The notes: generated by a model from the sequence alone, not told the origin. Positions 27,593-36,887 are shown, counted from the stretch's first letter. The stretch: DNA of 64,000 bases from Pseudomonadota bacterium (GCA_018816735.1 JAHIVH010000113.1:122754-186753), one strand, 5' to 3'. Numbers and translations are program-made.

Positions 27593-29193
27593 TATTCCAC
27601 CTCACTTAACCAGCCCCTCAATACATTTGCCGCCCTGTCGATATCATCTTCAGCCAGATAGGCCGCTTTCTCACGCGGTGACATATCACCCAGTGCAGGC
27701 AATGCACCCCGCTGCAATTCATCAAGAATCGGTTTGCCGTCTTCACCAAGCAGTGGCACATCCGGTTCCTCCGTTCCAGCCTGAATTTCCTTGATGGTCT
27801 TTATCAAGGGCCTGACCACAAACAGAAAGAGAATGAGAACAAAGATCACATTGGCAAGCATTCTGCCATATTCTCTCACGAACATATTCACACCCGAAGG
27901 TTTTTTGGCAATTGCCTGATCAATCTGGGAAAATGAAAAAGACTCCACCGTTACCTGATCGCCTCTGTTTTCATCATATCCCATCGCCTTCTCGACAATG
28001 GTTTTAAACTGAACCATTTCCTGGTCGGTTCTTTCAATGTATTTTTGAACCCTGTTGCCATCCTTATCGGTTTCATATACATAGGAGCCATTGACGACCG
28101 CCGCCACAGAAAGCCTCGTCAAAACTGCAAGGGGTTTCACTTTCTGCCGTGTCATTTTGCTTAACTCATAATTCACCGTATCATCATTCGATTCACACTT
28201 CTCAGCCGTACCCGCAGCCGATCCCGTATCCGGTGGCACAATTGGATTAACACTGGATACCATGCCGGCAGCGCCGCCCTGTTTCTCAAGGCTTTTCACC
28301 ATATTTTTTCTGCTCCTTACAAACGGGGTATTTCTCTCATCCGGATCAAATATTTCTTCCTGGGTGCTCAATTGAGAAAAATCCATATCTGCTGAAACCC
28401 TTACAATGGCATTGTCCTTACCCACAATTCTTTCCAGCATGGTCTGAATCCGTTCCGCATAGGTTCTTTCAATATGGGACTTATAACCCAGTTGGGTTTT
28501 TGCCCTGTCATCTGCCAGTTTCTCAGCCTGCTCATCTTCCGAAGGTTGTTTGAAAAGAACCCTTCCTGTTGTATCCACAACCGTTATTGATTGAGGTGTC
28601 AGATCTTCAATTGAACTGGCCACCAGATGGACAATTGCCTCGACCTTGTGTTCATCCAGATCCGAATTCAACTTTAATAAAACAGATGCAGATGACGGTT
28701 TTGATTCTTCTATAAATACAGAATCCTTGGGAAGCACGATCATCACCTTGGCTTCATCGACCTGTTCGAAAGCCTGAATCGTTCTTGCCAGCTCTCCTTG
28801 AAGTGCCCGCTGGCGATTCAGTTTCTGTACAAATTCAGTGGTACCGAACTCAGATTGATCAAAAATTTCATACCCGACAAACCCTCCTTTTGGAATCCCT
28901 TCAGCGGCAAGAGAAAGCCTCAATTCATAAACCCTCTCCGAAGGCACTGTGATCACATTTCCGTTCCCCTCGATTTTGTAGGGGACGCGCTGCTCCTGCA
29001 ATTTACTCGTAATTGCCGCAGCATCTTCAGGAACAAGATTTGTAAACAGGGGTTGGAAACTGATTTTGTTCGCCCAGAAAAACATGGTGACAAAACCTGC
29101 GATGACAACCACAATCATGCCACCTGTTACAATTTTCCGTGACAGAGGCATGTTTTTGTAGATATTGAGTATTTGCTCCATCATAGTATTCAT
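27592..29193 (-). CDS. fliF: FliF, MS-ring protein
   Basis: 533 residues. Membrane helices occur near residues 20-42 and ~445-465, with YscJ/FliF ring-building domains between them (LQEQRVPYKIEGNGNVITVP, RALQGELARTIQAFEQVDEAKVMIVLP). The cytoplasmic tail ends AANVLRGWLSEVE, the FliG-binding helix. FliF is the first membrane structure assembled and is guided by FlhF. Confidence 0.97.
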   Translation of the reverse strand: MNTMMEQILNIYKNMPLSRKIVTGGMIVVVIAGFVTMFFWANKISFQPLFTNLVPEDAAAITSKLQEQRVPYKIEGNGNVITVPSERVYELRLSLAAEGIPKGGFVGYEIFDQSEFGTTEFVQKLNRQRALQGELARTIQAFEQVDEAKVMIVLPKDSVFIEESKPSSASVLLKLNSDLDEHKVEAIVHLVASSIEDLTPQSITVVDTTGRVLFKQPSEDEQAEKLADDRAKTQLGYKSHIERTYAERIQTMLERIVGKDNAIVRVSADMDFSQLSTQEEIFDPDERNTPFVRSRKNMVKSLEKQGGAAGMVSSVNPIVPPDTGSAAGTAEKCESNDDTVNYELSKMTRQKVKPLAVLTRLSVAAVVNGSYVYETDKDGNRVQKYIERTDQEMVQFKTIVEKAMGYDENRGDQVTVESFSFSQIDQAIAKKPSGVNMFVREYGRMLANVIFVLILFLFVVRPLIKTIKEIQAGTEEPDVPLLGEDGKPILDELQRGALPALGDMSPREKAAYLAEDDIDRAANVLRGWLSEVE

Positions 29194-29281
29194 AATTTAA
29201 TTCTTCGCCTGTTTATTTGATTTAGCCTGACTTTAACCGTATGATATCAAGGGAGTAACAAAAGATAATTCCATCAAATTA

Positions 29282-29572
29282 TCAGAACTGCATGTGCATG
29301 ATTTCATTATAGGCAGCCATCACTTTTGAACGTACTTGCGCCAAGAGTCTCAAAGAGGTGTCTGCTTCCTGGATGGCGATCATACCTTCGTGAATCCCCA
29401 GTTCTCCCTTAATGACTTTTTCAATCGATTGATCGGCGATGTGATGAAGCGTATTAACCTCCTTGACAGCCCCTTTCAAACGATCCTGAAAGCTTTTATC
29501 CCCGGTTTTTTGGTTCTTGTTCAGCAACTGGTTGTTTAAAGAAAGTTTTCCGGATATTTTTATATCTTCCAT
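29282..29572 (-). CDS. fliE: FliE, MS-ring/rod junction protein
   Basis: 96 residues. The C-terminus carries the FliE signature (VIKGELGIHEGMIAIQEADTSLRLLAQVRSKVMAAYNEIMHMQF). FliE links the MS ring to the rod and is among the first exported proteins. It lies between flgC and fliF as usual. Confidence 0.93.
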   Translation of the reverse strand: MEDIKISGKLSLNNQLLNKNQKTGDKSFQDRLKGAVKEVNTLHHIADQSIEKVIKGELGIHEGMIAIQEADTSLRLLAQVRSKVMAAYNEIMHMQF

Positions 29573-29637
29573 ATAGATTGCTCCTTGTAGCGTTTGTATT
29601 TTATCCTAAAGAAAATAATCCCCAATTGAATCACGTG

Positions 29638-30153
29638 TTATTTTCCTATTTCCAGAGCTTTTAAAATCATGCTTTTTGTATTTGAAAGGGCAGTGACATT
29701 GGCATCATATGCTCTTCTTGCCACCATCATATCCGCCATTTCTGTCAGGTGATCCACATTGGGCATGGCAACGTATCCTGTAACCGGATCGGCATCCGGA
29801 TGATTGGGATTATAAACAAGCCTGAAATCTTCCTGTGACTCCACGATTTCGGTCACTTCAACGCCCAGGTGTTCCTCTTCCCGGTTTTCCGGATCACAAG
29901 GTGTTTTACATTGTTTTTCCTTATCCGGGCACATTTGTTCCGGCCCGCACATCTTGCGTTCCTGATCCTCCAGAATCCTTTCAAAATTTTCAACAGGCGT
30001 TGCCTGAAATACCACCATTTTTCTTCGATAAGGCCCGCCCTCTTTTGTACGTGTGGTTTCACTGTTTGCCAGATTCTCGGCAATGACATTCATCTTCGTG
30101 CGCTGGGCGGAAAGACCGCTGGCACTTATTTTCATTGATTTCATCAATTCCAT
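29638..30153 (-). CDS. flgC: FlgC, proximal rod protein with cysteine-rich insertion
   Basis: 171 residues against a usual 135-150. The N-terminus (MKISASGLSAQRTKMNVIAENLANSETT) and C-terminus (NVDHLTEMADMMVARRAYDANV) are standard FlgC. Residues ~61-93 hold an insertion with four cysteines at 69, 75, 82 and 86 (spacing C-x5-C-x6-C-x3-C). Its start overlaps the flgB stop by one base, and GGAGG precedes it. Confidence 0.94.
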   Translation of the reverse strand: MELMKSMKISASGLSAQRTKMNVIAENLANSETTRTKEGGPYRRKMVVFQATPVENFERILEDQERKMCGPEQMCPDKEKQCKTPCDPENREEEHLGVEVTEIVESQEDFRLVYNPNHPDADPVTGYVAMPNVDHLTEMADMMVARRAYDANVTALSNTKSMILKALEIGK

Positions 30154-30566
30154 TATTTGCCTCCTTCAGTAATGGAGTACTGCAATATGCCTATCTTTCT
30201 CAAAAGCATCTCAGCCGCAGTTCTATACTGAATATTGTTTTCAACGAGGTTTTCCATTTCTCTGTCAATATCAACCGAATCGAGATGATATTCATCAGAT
30301 TCATCAATGATTTGACCTGGCATTTTTAAAGGCTGTTCGTCCCGGGTTCCGTCAAAATGATCCGGATGCGTTACGGAAAGATCAGATGCCGGTGGTTTTT
30401 TCATGGCTTTTTCAAGGGTTTTCTGGAAATCAATATCCCTTGGCTTATGACCAATCGTATCCATATTCGCGATATTTCCGGTAATCAGATTATGCCGTCT
30501 TGCCGAAATATCCATGGACCGGCTTAATAATTGATGGGTTTTATCGAAAGGATATCCTGCTTTCAT
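30153..30566 (-). CDS. flgB: FlgB, proximal rod protein
   Basis: 137 residues. It shows the rod signature SARRHNLITGNIANMDTIGHKPRDIDFQ and a C-terminal helix (ENNIQYRTAAEMLLRKIGILQYSITEGG). First gene of block A; GGAGGG precedes the ATG. A sigma-54 site lies ~90 bases upstream. Confidence 0.95.
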   Translation of the reverse strand: MKAGYPFDKTHQLLSRSMDISARRHNLITGNIANMDTIGHKPRDIDFQKTLEKAMKKPPASDLSVTHPDHFDGTRDEQPLKMPGQIIDESDEYHLDSVDIDREMENLVENNIQYRTAAEMLLRKIGILQYSITEGGK

Positions 30567-30658
30567 GTCCCTCCTTTTTAATCTGAACTAAAAAAAATAT
30601 TATAAACAGGCAAAAAAGCGATTCATTTATCAGAAAAAGCTTTTGTCAAAAAATAAAA

Positions 30659-30674
30659 AGCAAAATGCATGCCT
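30659..30674 (-). promoter_or_regulatory. sigma-54 (-24/-12) promoter for flgB-motE
   Basis: Minus-strand reading AGGCATGCATTTTGCT has GG-N10-GC spacing and TTGCT at -12; the -24 box lacks the leading T of TGGC. The predicted start is near 30648, about 80 bases before flgB. It lies in the short gap after the upstream activator gene stop (30685). Confidence 0.65.
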
Positions 30675-30684
30675 TAATATTAGT

Positions 30685-32043
30685 CTACATATTTTTTTGA
30701 TACTCGTTCAGTTTATTTCTGAGGGTCCGGACACTGATGCCTAGGATTTTTGCTGCGTGGGTTCTATTTCCGCTTGTTTTATCAAGGGCATGGAAAATTA
30801 ATTTTTTTTCAACATCCTTTAAGGGACCGGGTTCAATATCATAAGGGAAATCATTGCTGTCTGCGCCTATCTCAGTATTTTCGTCCAAATCGTCATCGAG
30901 AAACAAGTCTTTTGCCTCAATGAACTCGTTTTGCGTCAGAAGCACGGCTCGTTGAATAATATTTTCCATTTCTCTCACGTTTCCCTTAAAGGGCAGTGAT
31001 TCAAGCCTTGCTATCGCGTTTTTTGTCAAACCCTTGACGTTTCGCCCGTCAATCCCGTTATACTTCTCAACAAAATACCTCACCAGCAAACCAATATCCC
31101 CCTGCCGTTGCCTGAGTGGCGGTATTTTAAACGGGATAACATTCAGCCGGTAGTATAAATCTTCCCTGAAATCTCCTTTTTCGATGGCCTCCTTTATATC
31201 CCTGTTGGTTGTTGCGATAACCCGAACATCAACCTTCACAGGAGTCGCCCCCCCGACCCTGTCAACCATTCTTTCCTGAAGAACGCGAAGCAGTTTGGAC
31301 TGAAGATGGTATTGCATTTCTGTGATTTCATCCAAAAGAAGTGTACCACCATCAGCCAGCTCGAATTTACCGGGTTTTCTTGACACGGCACCTGTAAAGG
31401 CACCCTTTTCATGACCGAACAGCTCACTTTCAAGAAGCGTTTCAGGTAGCGCGGCGCAATTTACAGCTATGAAAGGTGACCGGTTTCTTTTGCTGTTTTC
31501 ATGAATAAAACGTGCAAAAAGTTCCTTTCCTGTGCCGCTTTCTCCTTGAATGAGAACAGATGCCGTACTGTCTGCTATTTGGCTGACAAGGTCCAGAAGA
31601 CGTTTGATAGCCGGGTCACATGTGACAATGTTCGTTTTTTCTGTTTTCTGATGTTTCTCCTGAGATGCATCCTCTTCATCAAAAAAAGCTTTTTCAGTAA
31701 ACAGCCTCAGTTGTGTCTGGTCAACAGGCTTTGTAAAATAATCAAGCGCACCCTGTTTCAATAATTCGACCGCATCTTCAACAGAGGGGCGGGCTGAGAT
31801 GAACAAGACCTTTATATCTTCATTCTCATTCCTCAAGTTTTCCAGTAACTCTGTTCCGCTGGTGCCTGGAAGCTCGCAACTCGCAATAATCAGCCCAAAT
31901 GATGTTGTTTTTATTTTGGAAAAAGCATCAATCGCGTCATGGGCTGTGGAGACATGATAGCCCCAGTTTTCAATTTCATGACTTAAAGCAGTCCGCTCTC
32001 TGTGGTCTTCTTCAATTAAAAGTATCTGGCGTTTCTGTGTCAT
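30685..32043 (-). CDS. sigma-54-dependent activator (NtrC/FlgR-like) lacking the phosphoacceptor Asp
   Basis: 452 residues: receiver (1-120), AAA+ domain (~140-370; GESGTGKELFARFIH, GHEKGAFTGA, LLDEITEM, arginine fingers RLNVIP..RQR) and a Fis-type helix-turn-helix (NRTHAAKILGISVRTLRNKLNEY). GAFTGA is the sigma-54 contact loop. The receiver reads LIIASCELPG where LxxxDxxxPG is expected, so Ser55 replaces the phosphorylated Asp; the acidic pocket (EED) and Lys (FTKPVD) remain. Location directly before flgB suggests it controls the flagellar sigma-54 promoters, perhaps through protein contact instead of phosphorylation. Confidence 0.9.
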   Translation of the reverse strand: MTQKRQILLIEEDHRERTALSHEIENWGYHVSTAHDAIDAFSKIKTTSFGLIIASCELPGTSGTELLENLRNENEDIKVLFISARPSVEDAVELLKQGALDYFTKPVDQTQLRLFTEKAFFDEEDASQEKHQKTEKTNIVTCDPAIKRLLDLVSQIADSTASVLIQGESGTGKELFARFIHENSKRNRSPFIAVNCAALPETLLESELFGHEKGAFTGAVSRKPGKFELADGGTLLLDEITEMQYHLQSKLLRVLQERMVDRVGGATPVKVDVRVIATTNRDIKEAIEKGDFREDLYYRLNVIPFKIPPLRQRQGDIGLLVRYFVEKYNGIDGRNVKGLTKNAIARLESLPFKGNVREMENIIQRAVLLTQNEFIEAKDLFLDDDLDENTEIGADSNDFPYDIEPGPLKDVEKKLIFHALDKTSGNRTHAAKILGISVRTLRNKLNEYQKNM

Positions 32044-32124
32044 GTCTATATTATCATAGGTATATTTTCATATGGGTCACTTACAAGCAATTTACTATGG
32101 ACTGTATCAACATACAACATATGA

Positions 32125-34620
32125 TTATGATTTTTGAAGGTTATTCTCAACTTTTATTTCCCGTAACCTTTCGTCGGCAAGCCTTCCCCAGAATGTATCC
32201 CCTGATTTGATCACCGCTTCAAAGGCCTCTGCTGCCTTTAAAAGCGCATCTGCCTTTTGATAGGAATCACCCAGCATAAACGTAACATCCGCATTGTTTT
32301 TTTGCTTGTCGGAAAACTTCAGGGCCATTTTAAATGCATCCGAGGCTTTAACGTACTCCTCCAGTTTCATGTAATTTTCGCCCAGATTTCTGTGAATAAG
32401 AAAAATCGTGTTAAAATCATCATAAGGTCCGGAAGCAAGTATCTGTATCGCCTTTTCAAGCAGGATAGAAACAATTTTATAATTTTCGATTGCTTTATGC
32501 ACATTGGCTTCGCCCACCAGGATTCTCACTTTTTCCTCATTATTCTCACTCTTTTCAAAAGCCTGCCTGAAATTTTCAATGGCTTTGTCATGCGTGTTCA
32601 TACTGCTGTAAATAAGTCCTTTTCGGTAATACGCTTTTGAAAGGCTCTGGGAATTTTTAAAACGTGCAATATACTGATCGAACATGTCGAGCGCCTCTTT
32701 GCGCATTCCCTTTTCCTGCATGGTAACAGCCAGATTCATGATCAACTCCGGTGGCTGTTTGCCTTTTTCGTATAAATCATAAGACTTTTTCATGAATTCA
32801 AACGCAGGTTCCAAAAGATATGCTTTGTAATACCCATTCCCAACAAGCCAAAAAAACTCAGGGTTTTTGAACCTGTTCAGTATTGCCTTGTCTGCTTCAA
32901 AATGAGCCAAAAGGTCTGTAGATTTATCTGAATTTAAATAGTCTTTGAATAGAGAAATGGTTGTCTTTTCGAGAAGTGCAAGCGCATCTTTTCTTAAAAT
33001 ACCCGCCCCTTCGTCCAAAAGCCTTTTGATAACAGCAATCCCTTTCAGATATTCGCCATTTTTATCATAAAGTTCTGCAAGCCTCATTATGGCCAGCCGG
33101 TACACACTGTGATCCGGGAAATCATCTATAATCAATTGATACATCTTCTCTTTTTCTTTTGAATCCTTGCTTAAATCGGCAAGGCGCATGGTGCTCAGGA
33201 CAAATCCGGATGTTCCGGGATACTTTTCTATAACAAGCCTGTAAATTTCCAATGCTTTTTCAGTGTCATTCTCATCTCTATAAGTATCACCTATTTTGGT
33301 CAGGTATTCATGATTCAATTCTGTATTCGGAAAAAGATTATATACCATTCCCAGATATTCTCTTGTTTCCTTTGTTTTACCGGTATTGAAATATGAATTC
33401 CCGAGAAAAACAAGAATATCCGGTTTTTCATAAATAATTTTGGCATTGGTTTTAATCACTTCCGATAATACGGAAATGGCCTCAATATAATTTTTGGCAT
33501 TATACAATGCCTTACCTAGCTCAATACGGATATCGGTTAAAACACTGCTATAGGGAAACCGTTTAACAGCCTCTTTAAAAATAGCTATTGCCTGTTTTGA
33601 CTGCTCCGTTTCATTATAGATTTTCCCAAGCGCCATCATGACTTCGGGCATACCATTATAGTCTTGATACGTTGAATGCACGACCTTGAAATAGCCTTTT
33701 GCCTCTGCTTTATTTTTCAGAGCCAGATTGACTTTACCCAGACCGGTTAAGGCATAAGGCACATATCTGGAATCCGGATAATAACTGATCAGATCCTGAA
33801 AATGTTCTGCAGCATCAAGATACATACCACTTTCATTTTCTTCAGTAATGCTTTTATAATAACTGTACGCCTTTAAGATAAGCGCCTGTTCATGGCATGT
33901 TTCTCCGGGTTCTTCACTTAAATACTTGCTGAGCATTTCAAAACTTCTTTTAAAGAGTTTCTTTTCACAATCGTCTATTGCACCTGAAAGCACTTCATTT
34001 TTTCCACAGGCATCGTCCTTTAATTCCAGAATGAGGTCATCCATTACCCCATTAAACTTTGTTCTTTCCGGCTTTGCAGCCATAACAGCTTCGTCTTGTT
34101 TTTCTGCCTTAGGTTGCCCTGGCGCAACCTTTTTTGCCACATCTTCTTTCTTCTCTCTGGTGTTCCTTGTGGTTGAAGGGGGTTCGTTAAGGCTGATCAC
34201 GAGCATGTTTTTTGATTGATCCCAACGAGGCCTGACACTGGTCAATTTTGTTTTTGTATTGATTACGAAACTGACAATATCGCCGGCAGCCCTTTCAAGA
34301 CTGATACTTGCAATAAATGGCCTTGCATCACCGCTTGTTTTCAATTGCCTGGATATTTTCGAATTTCTAAATGCGATCAGGACCTCATTGTCATCACTTT
34401 GGATCACTTTGTATGAGGGCTCACCGGAAAACGTAATTGTCATTCTGTAAGGATTTTTATCTAGATGAATTTTCTCAATGGAGACATGATCCGCGGATAT
34501 GGACAAGGAAGGAAAGATCGCTGCCAGCACAGCATATATAAATGCATGGCACAAAATGATATACCATCTGCCGCAACAGAAAAAAAAATATTTCTTATGA
34601 TGCAGGGAGTTAGCTATCAC
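32125..34620 (-). CDS. AMIN-like plus TPR-repeat periplasmic protein
   Basis: 831 residues. A basic start and hydrophobic segment (IILCHAFIYAVLAAIFPSLSISA) act as signal sequence. Residues ~45-150 resemble an AMIN domain (VSIEKIHLDKNPYRMTITFSGEPSYKVIQSDDNEVLIAF), which binds cell-wall or secretin partners. A Lys/Glu linker is followed by about 12 to 15 TPR units (YVPYALTGLGKVNLALKNKAEAKGYFK, YYRKGLIYSSMNTHDKAIENFRQAF). It sits between two sigma-54 activators and behind its own sigma-54 site, so it probably belongs to the flagellar programme. Exact role unknown. Confidence 0.75.
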   Translation of the reverse strand: MIANSLHHKKYFFFCCGRWYIILCHAFIYAVLAAIFPSLSISADHVSIEKIHLDKNPYRMTITFSGEPSYKVIQSDDNEVLIAFRNSKISRQLKTSGDARPFIASISLERAAGDIVSFVINTKTKLTSVRPRWDQSKNMLVISLNEPPSTTRNTREKKEDVAKKVAPGQPKAEKQDEAVMAAKPERTKFNGVMDDLILELKDDACGKNEVLSGAIDDCEKKLFKRSFEMLSKYLSEEPGETCHEQALILKAYSYYKSITEENESGMYLDAAEHFQDLISYYPDSRYVPYALTGLGKVNLALKNKAEAKGYFKVVHSTYQDYNGMPEVMMALGKIYNETEQSKQAIAIFKEAVKRFPYSSVLTDIRIELGKALYNAKNYIEAISVLSEVIKTNAKIIYEKPDILVFLGNSYFNTGKTKETREYLGMVYNLFPNTELNHEYLTKIGDTYRDENDTEKALEIYRLVIEKYPGTSGFVLSTMRLADLSKDSKEKEKMYQLIIDDFPDHSVYRLAIMRLAELYDKNGEYLKGIAVIKRLLDEGAGILRKDALALLEKTTISLFKDYLNSDKSTDLLAHFEADKAILNRFKNPEFFWLVGNGYYKAYLLEPAFEFMKKSYDLYEKGKQPPELIMNLAVTMQEKGMRKEALDMFDQYIARFKNSQSLSKAYYRKGLIYSSMNTHDKAIENFRQAFEKSENNEEKVRILVGEANVHKAIENYKIVSILLEKAIQILASGPYDDFNTIFLIHRNLGENYMKLEEYVKASDAFKMALKFSDKQKNNADVTFMLGDSYQKADALLKAAEAFEAVIKSGDTFWGRLADERLREIKVENNLQKS

Positions 34621-34705
34621 TTATATTGGCTCTCCTGAGAAATAAAAGTAAGACATTTCAGTTGATGAAAACAACGATGACAACAAGTTTCGCTCTTCCA
34701 AACGC

Positions 34706-34728
34706 AAGCAGATACCTTCAATCTGCTT
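34706..34728. repeat. 8-bp inverted repeat in the TPR gene leader
   Basis: AAGCAGAT and ATCTGCTT flank a seven-base centre. No T-tract follows on either strand, so it is unlikely to be a terminator. It lies +15 to +37 from the predicted sigma-54 start and could be an operator or a leader hairpin. Confidence 0.4.
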
Positions 34729-34752
34729 ATGTATATACCACGAACCCGTTTA

Positions 34753-34769
34753 ATGCAATCCACATGCCA
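34753..34769 (-). promoter_or_regulatory. sigma-54 (-24/-12) promoter for the AMIN/TPR gene
   Basis: Minus-strand reading TGGCATGTGGATTGCAT is nearly consensus (TGGCAYG-N4-TTGCA) with GG-N10-GC spacing. The predicted start is near 34743, about 120 bases before the TPR gene. The rest of the 34621-34922 gap shows no gene. Confidence 0.75.
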
Positions 34770-34922
34770 TGGTCAGATAGGAGATAGAATCGTGAGGCAT
34801 ATACCATAAAAATTATATAAAAAAATTAGGGTGTTAGGAATTAAGGAATGGAACTGGGGGCACGCGCATCAGATATGCCTGATCACCGTCAAGCTTTTGG
34901 CGAAATGACAAAACAGCGGTTT

Positions 34923-36326
34923 TCATATAATCTCGTCTTCAGACTTCTTAAATTTTTCAGGTTCAAGATTCATCTTTTTAATCTTTTCCACAAGCGTGGT
35001 GCGATTCATTTTCAGAAGATCCGCGGCCTTGGCCTTGACCCAGTTGCTCTTCTCAAGGGCTTTTAGAATCAATGCTTTCTGGTGCTGTTCAACCGCATCG
35101 TTAAAGCCGATACCGGATTCAAAAGGATCAAATGCCAATGTTTTCTCATAGGGGATATGACCACTGATATAATCCGGCAAATCGCCCATATCTATGGTAT
35201 CACCATCAACAAGCACATGGAGTCTTTCCATCAAGTTTTCGAGCTCCCGAATATTTCCAGGCCAGTTATACTCTATAAGGGAACGCATGGCCTTATCCGT
35301 AAAACTTTTTTGACCCTGCCCTGTTCTTGCGGACAATCTCTTCATAAAATAATCGGCCAGGATGGTAATATCGGACTTCCTTTCAATCAGAGGCGGAACA
35401 TGGATGGGAATGACATTCAGCCGATAATACAAGTCTTCGCGAAATCGGTTTTCCTTTATTGAGGTCATCAGATTCTGGTGTGTGGCTGCGATGATCCGGA
35501 TATCCACCTGTATGGATTTCATGCCGCCAACACGCTCAAACACCTGTTCCTGAATGGCTCTTAAAAGCTTGACCTGAAGATCCGGACTCATATCCCCAAC
35601 TTCATCCAGAAAAATGGTGCCGCCATCCGCCATTTCAAATCGGCCGATACGGGTTCTGTGTGCACCGGTAAACGCTCCTTTTTCATGGCCAAACAATTCA
35701 CTTTCCAGCAATTCACTTGGGATTGCACCGCAATTAATGACAATCATTGGGGCATCCGCCCTGTCACTATTCCGGTGAATGGCTCTTGCGATCAATTCCT
35801 TGCCTGTGCCGCTTTCACCTGTAATCAATGCGGTGCTGGTTGTTTTAGCCACTTTTTCAATAATTTTAAAAACCTCCATCATCGCCCGGCTTTTGCCTAT
35901 CAGCCCGTCAAAATTGATTGTATTCTCCAAATTTCCCTCTATTTTGGTTTGAACGCCTTGTTCATGCTTCTTCAAGGCTTTTTCAACAATGGAAAGCAGT
36001 TCCTCTGGTTCTGAAGAGCGGGCCAGATAATCAAAAGCGCCTCTTTTGATAGCCGCCACGGAATGTTTGACTGAAACATCTTTGGCCAGGATAATGCAGC
36101 TTGTATCAGGGCAATTGCCAACAACATAATCCAGGATGCAGTATTGATTTACTGCTGTTGGCACAATGTCGGTTATAACAACATCAAATTCTTTTGAAGT
36201 AAGCCTGTCAAGTGCGATATGATTATTGAAAACCGTTTCTATCTGGTGCCCGCATCTTTCCTGAAACCCCTGAAAGAATAAATCTTTATCATCATCGTTT
36301 TCATTGACAAATAGTATTTTTGTCAT
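34923..36326 (-). CDS. sigma-54-dependent activator (NtrC family) with atypical receiver
   Basis: 467 residues: receiver (1-120), AAA+ (~140-375; GESGTGKELIARAIH, GHEKGAFTGA, FLDEVGDM) and a Fis-type C-terminus (NWVKAKAADLLKMNRTTLVEKIKKM). The receiver keeps Asp53 (VVITDIV) but the conserved Lys is replaced (YLARSSEP, Arg103) and the usual acidic pair reads NENDDD, so phosphorylation behaviour is uncertain. Together with the activator at 30685-32043 it is the obvious candidate to switch on the six sigma-54 sites. It could be FleQ-like or FlgR-like; sequence alone does not decide. Confidence 0.88.
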   Translation of the reverse strand: MTKILFVNENDDDKDLFFQGFQERCGHQIETVFNNHIALDRLTSKEFDVVITDIVPTAVNQYCILDYVVGNCPDTSCIILAKDVSVKHSVAAIKRGAFDYLARSSEPEELLSIVEKALKKHEQGVQTKIEGNLENTINFDGLIGKSRAMMEVFKIIEKVAKTTSTALITGESGTGKELIARAIHRNSDRADAPMIVINCGAIPSELLESELFGHEKGAFTGAHRTRIGRFEMADGGTIFLDEVGDMSPDLQVKLLRAIQEQVFERVGGMKSIQVDIRIIAATHQNLMTSIKENRFREDLYYRLNVIPIHVPPLIERKSDITILADYFMKRLSARTGQGQKSFTDKAMRSLIEYNWPGNIRELENLMERLHVLVDGDTIDMGDLPDYISGHIPYEKTLAFDPFESGIGFNDAVEQHQKALILKALEKSNWVKAKAADLLKMNRTTLVEKIKKMNLEPEKFKKSEDEII

Positions 36327-36393
36327 TTTTTTTACCTTCGGCCAGCTTTACTTCGACTTAGGGATTCATATAAATAAAAAAATTGCCTCCCGG

Positions 36394-36768
36394 TTAACCT
36401 AATATTTTTTGAAGTTTCTCAGAAATGGCTTCAGCTGTAAAAGGCTTGACCACGTAATTGGACACACCTGCCTGAACCGCCTCAATCACATTCTGCTTCT
36501 GGGCCTCAGCCGTGACCATCAGAAAAGGGATTTCTTTTAATGCATCATCAGACCGGACTCTTTTCAAAAGTTCGAGCCCTGTCATTTTCGGCATGTTCCA
36601 GTCTGAAATAATCAGATCAAAATTATTTTTCTTAAGCTCTTCAAACGCGGATGTACCATCATCAGCCTCAGTAATATTGGTAAAACCAAGCTGTTTTAAA
36701 ATATTTTTCAAGATTCTCCTCATGGTAGCAAAATCGTCCACAACCAAGACTTTAATGGACGTGTCCAT
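36394..36768 (-). CDS. cheY: CheY, chemotaxis response regulator
   Basis: 124 residues, a complete CheY: VVDDFATMRRILKNIL, phosphoacceptor in LIISDWNMPKMTG, Thr in MVTAEA and Lys in YVVKPFTAE. A GGAGG lies just before the ATG. CheY-phosphate binds the FliM N-terminus (8405-9385) to reverse the motor. Confidence 0.93.
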   Translation of the reverse strand: MDTSIKVLVVDDFATMRRILKNILKQLGFTNITEADDGTSAFEELKKNNFDLIISDWNMPKMTGLELLKRVRSDDALKEIPFLMVTAEAQKQNVIEAVQAGVSNYVVKPFTAEAISEKLQKILG

Positions 36769-36887
36769 AAATCAACCTCCTTATTCTGTATGTTGCCGAG
36801 TAACAAGCCTTTTACGAACTTTTGTTACGTTAATACCCTGATACTGTTTTCACATATCATCTGCAAGATAATTTTATAATTTTTCAC

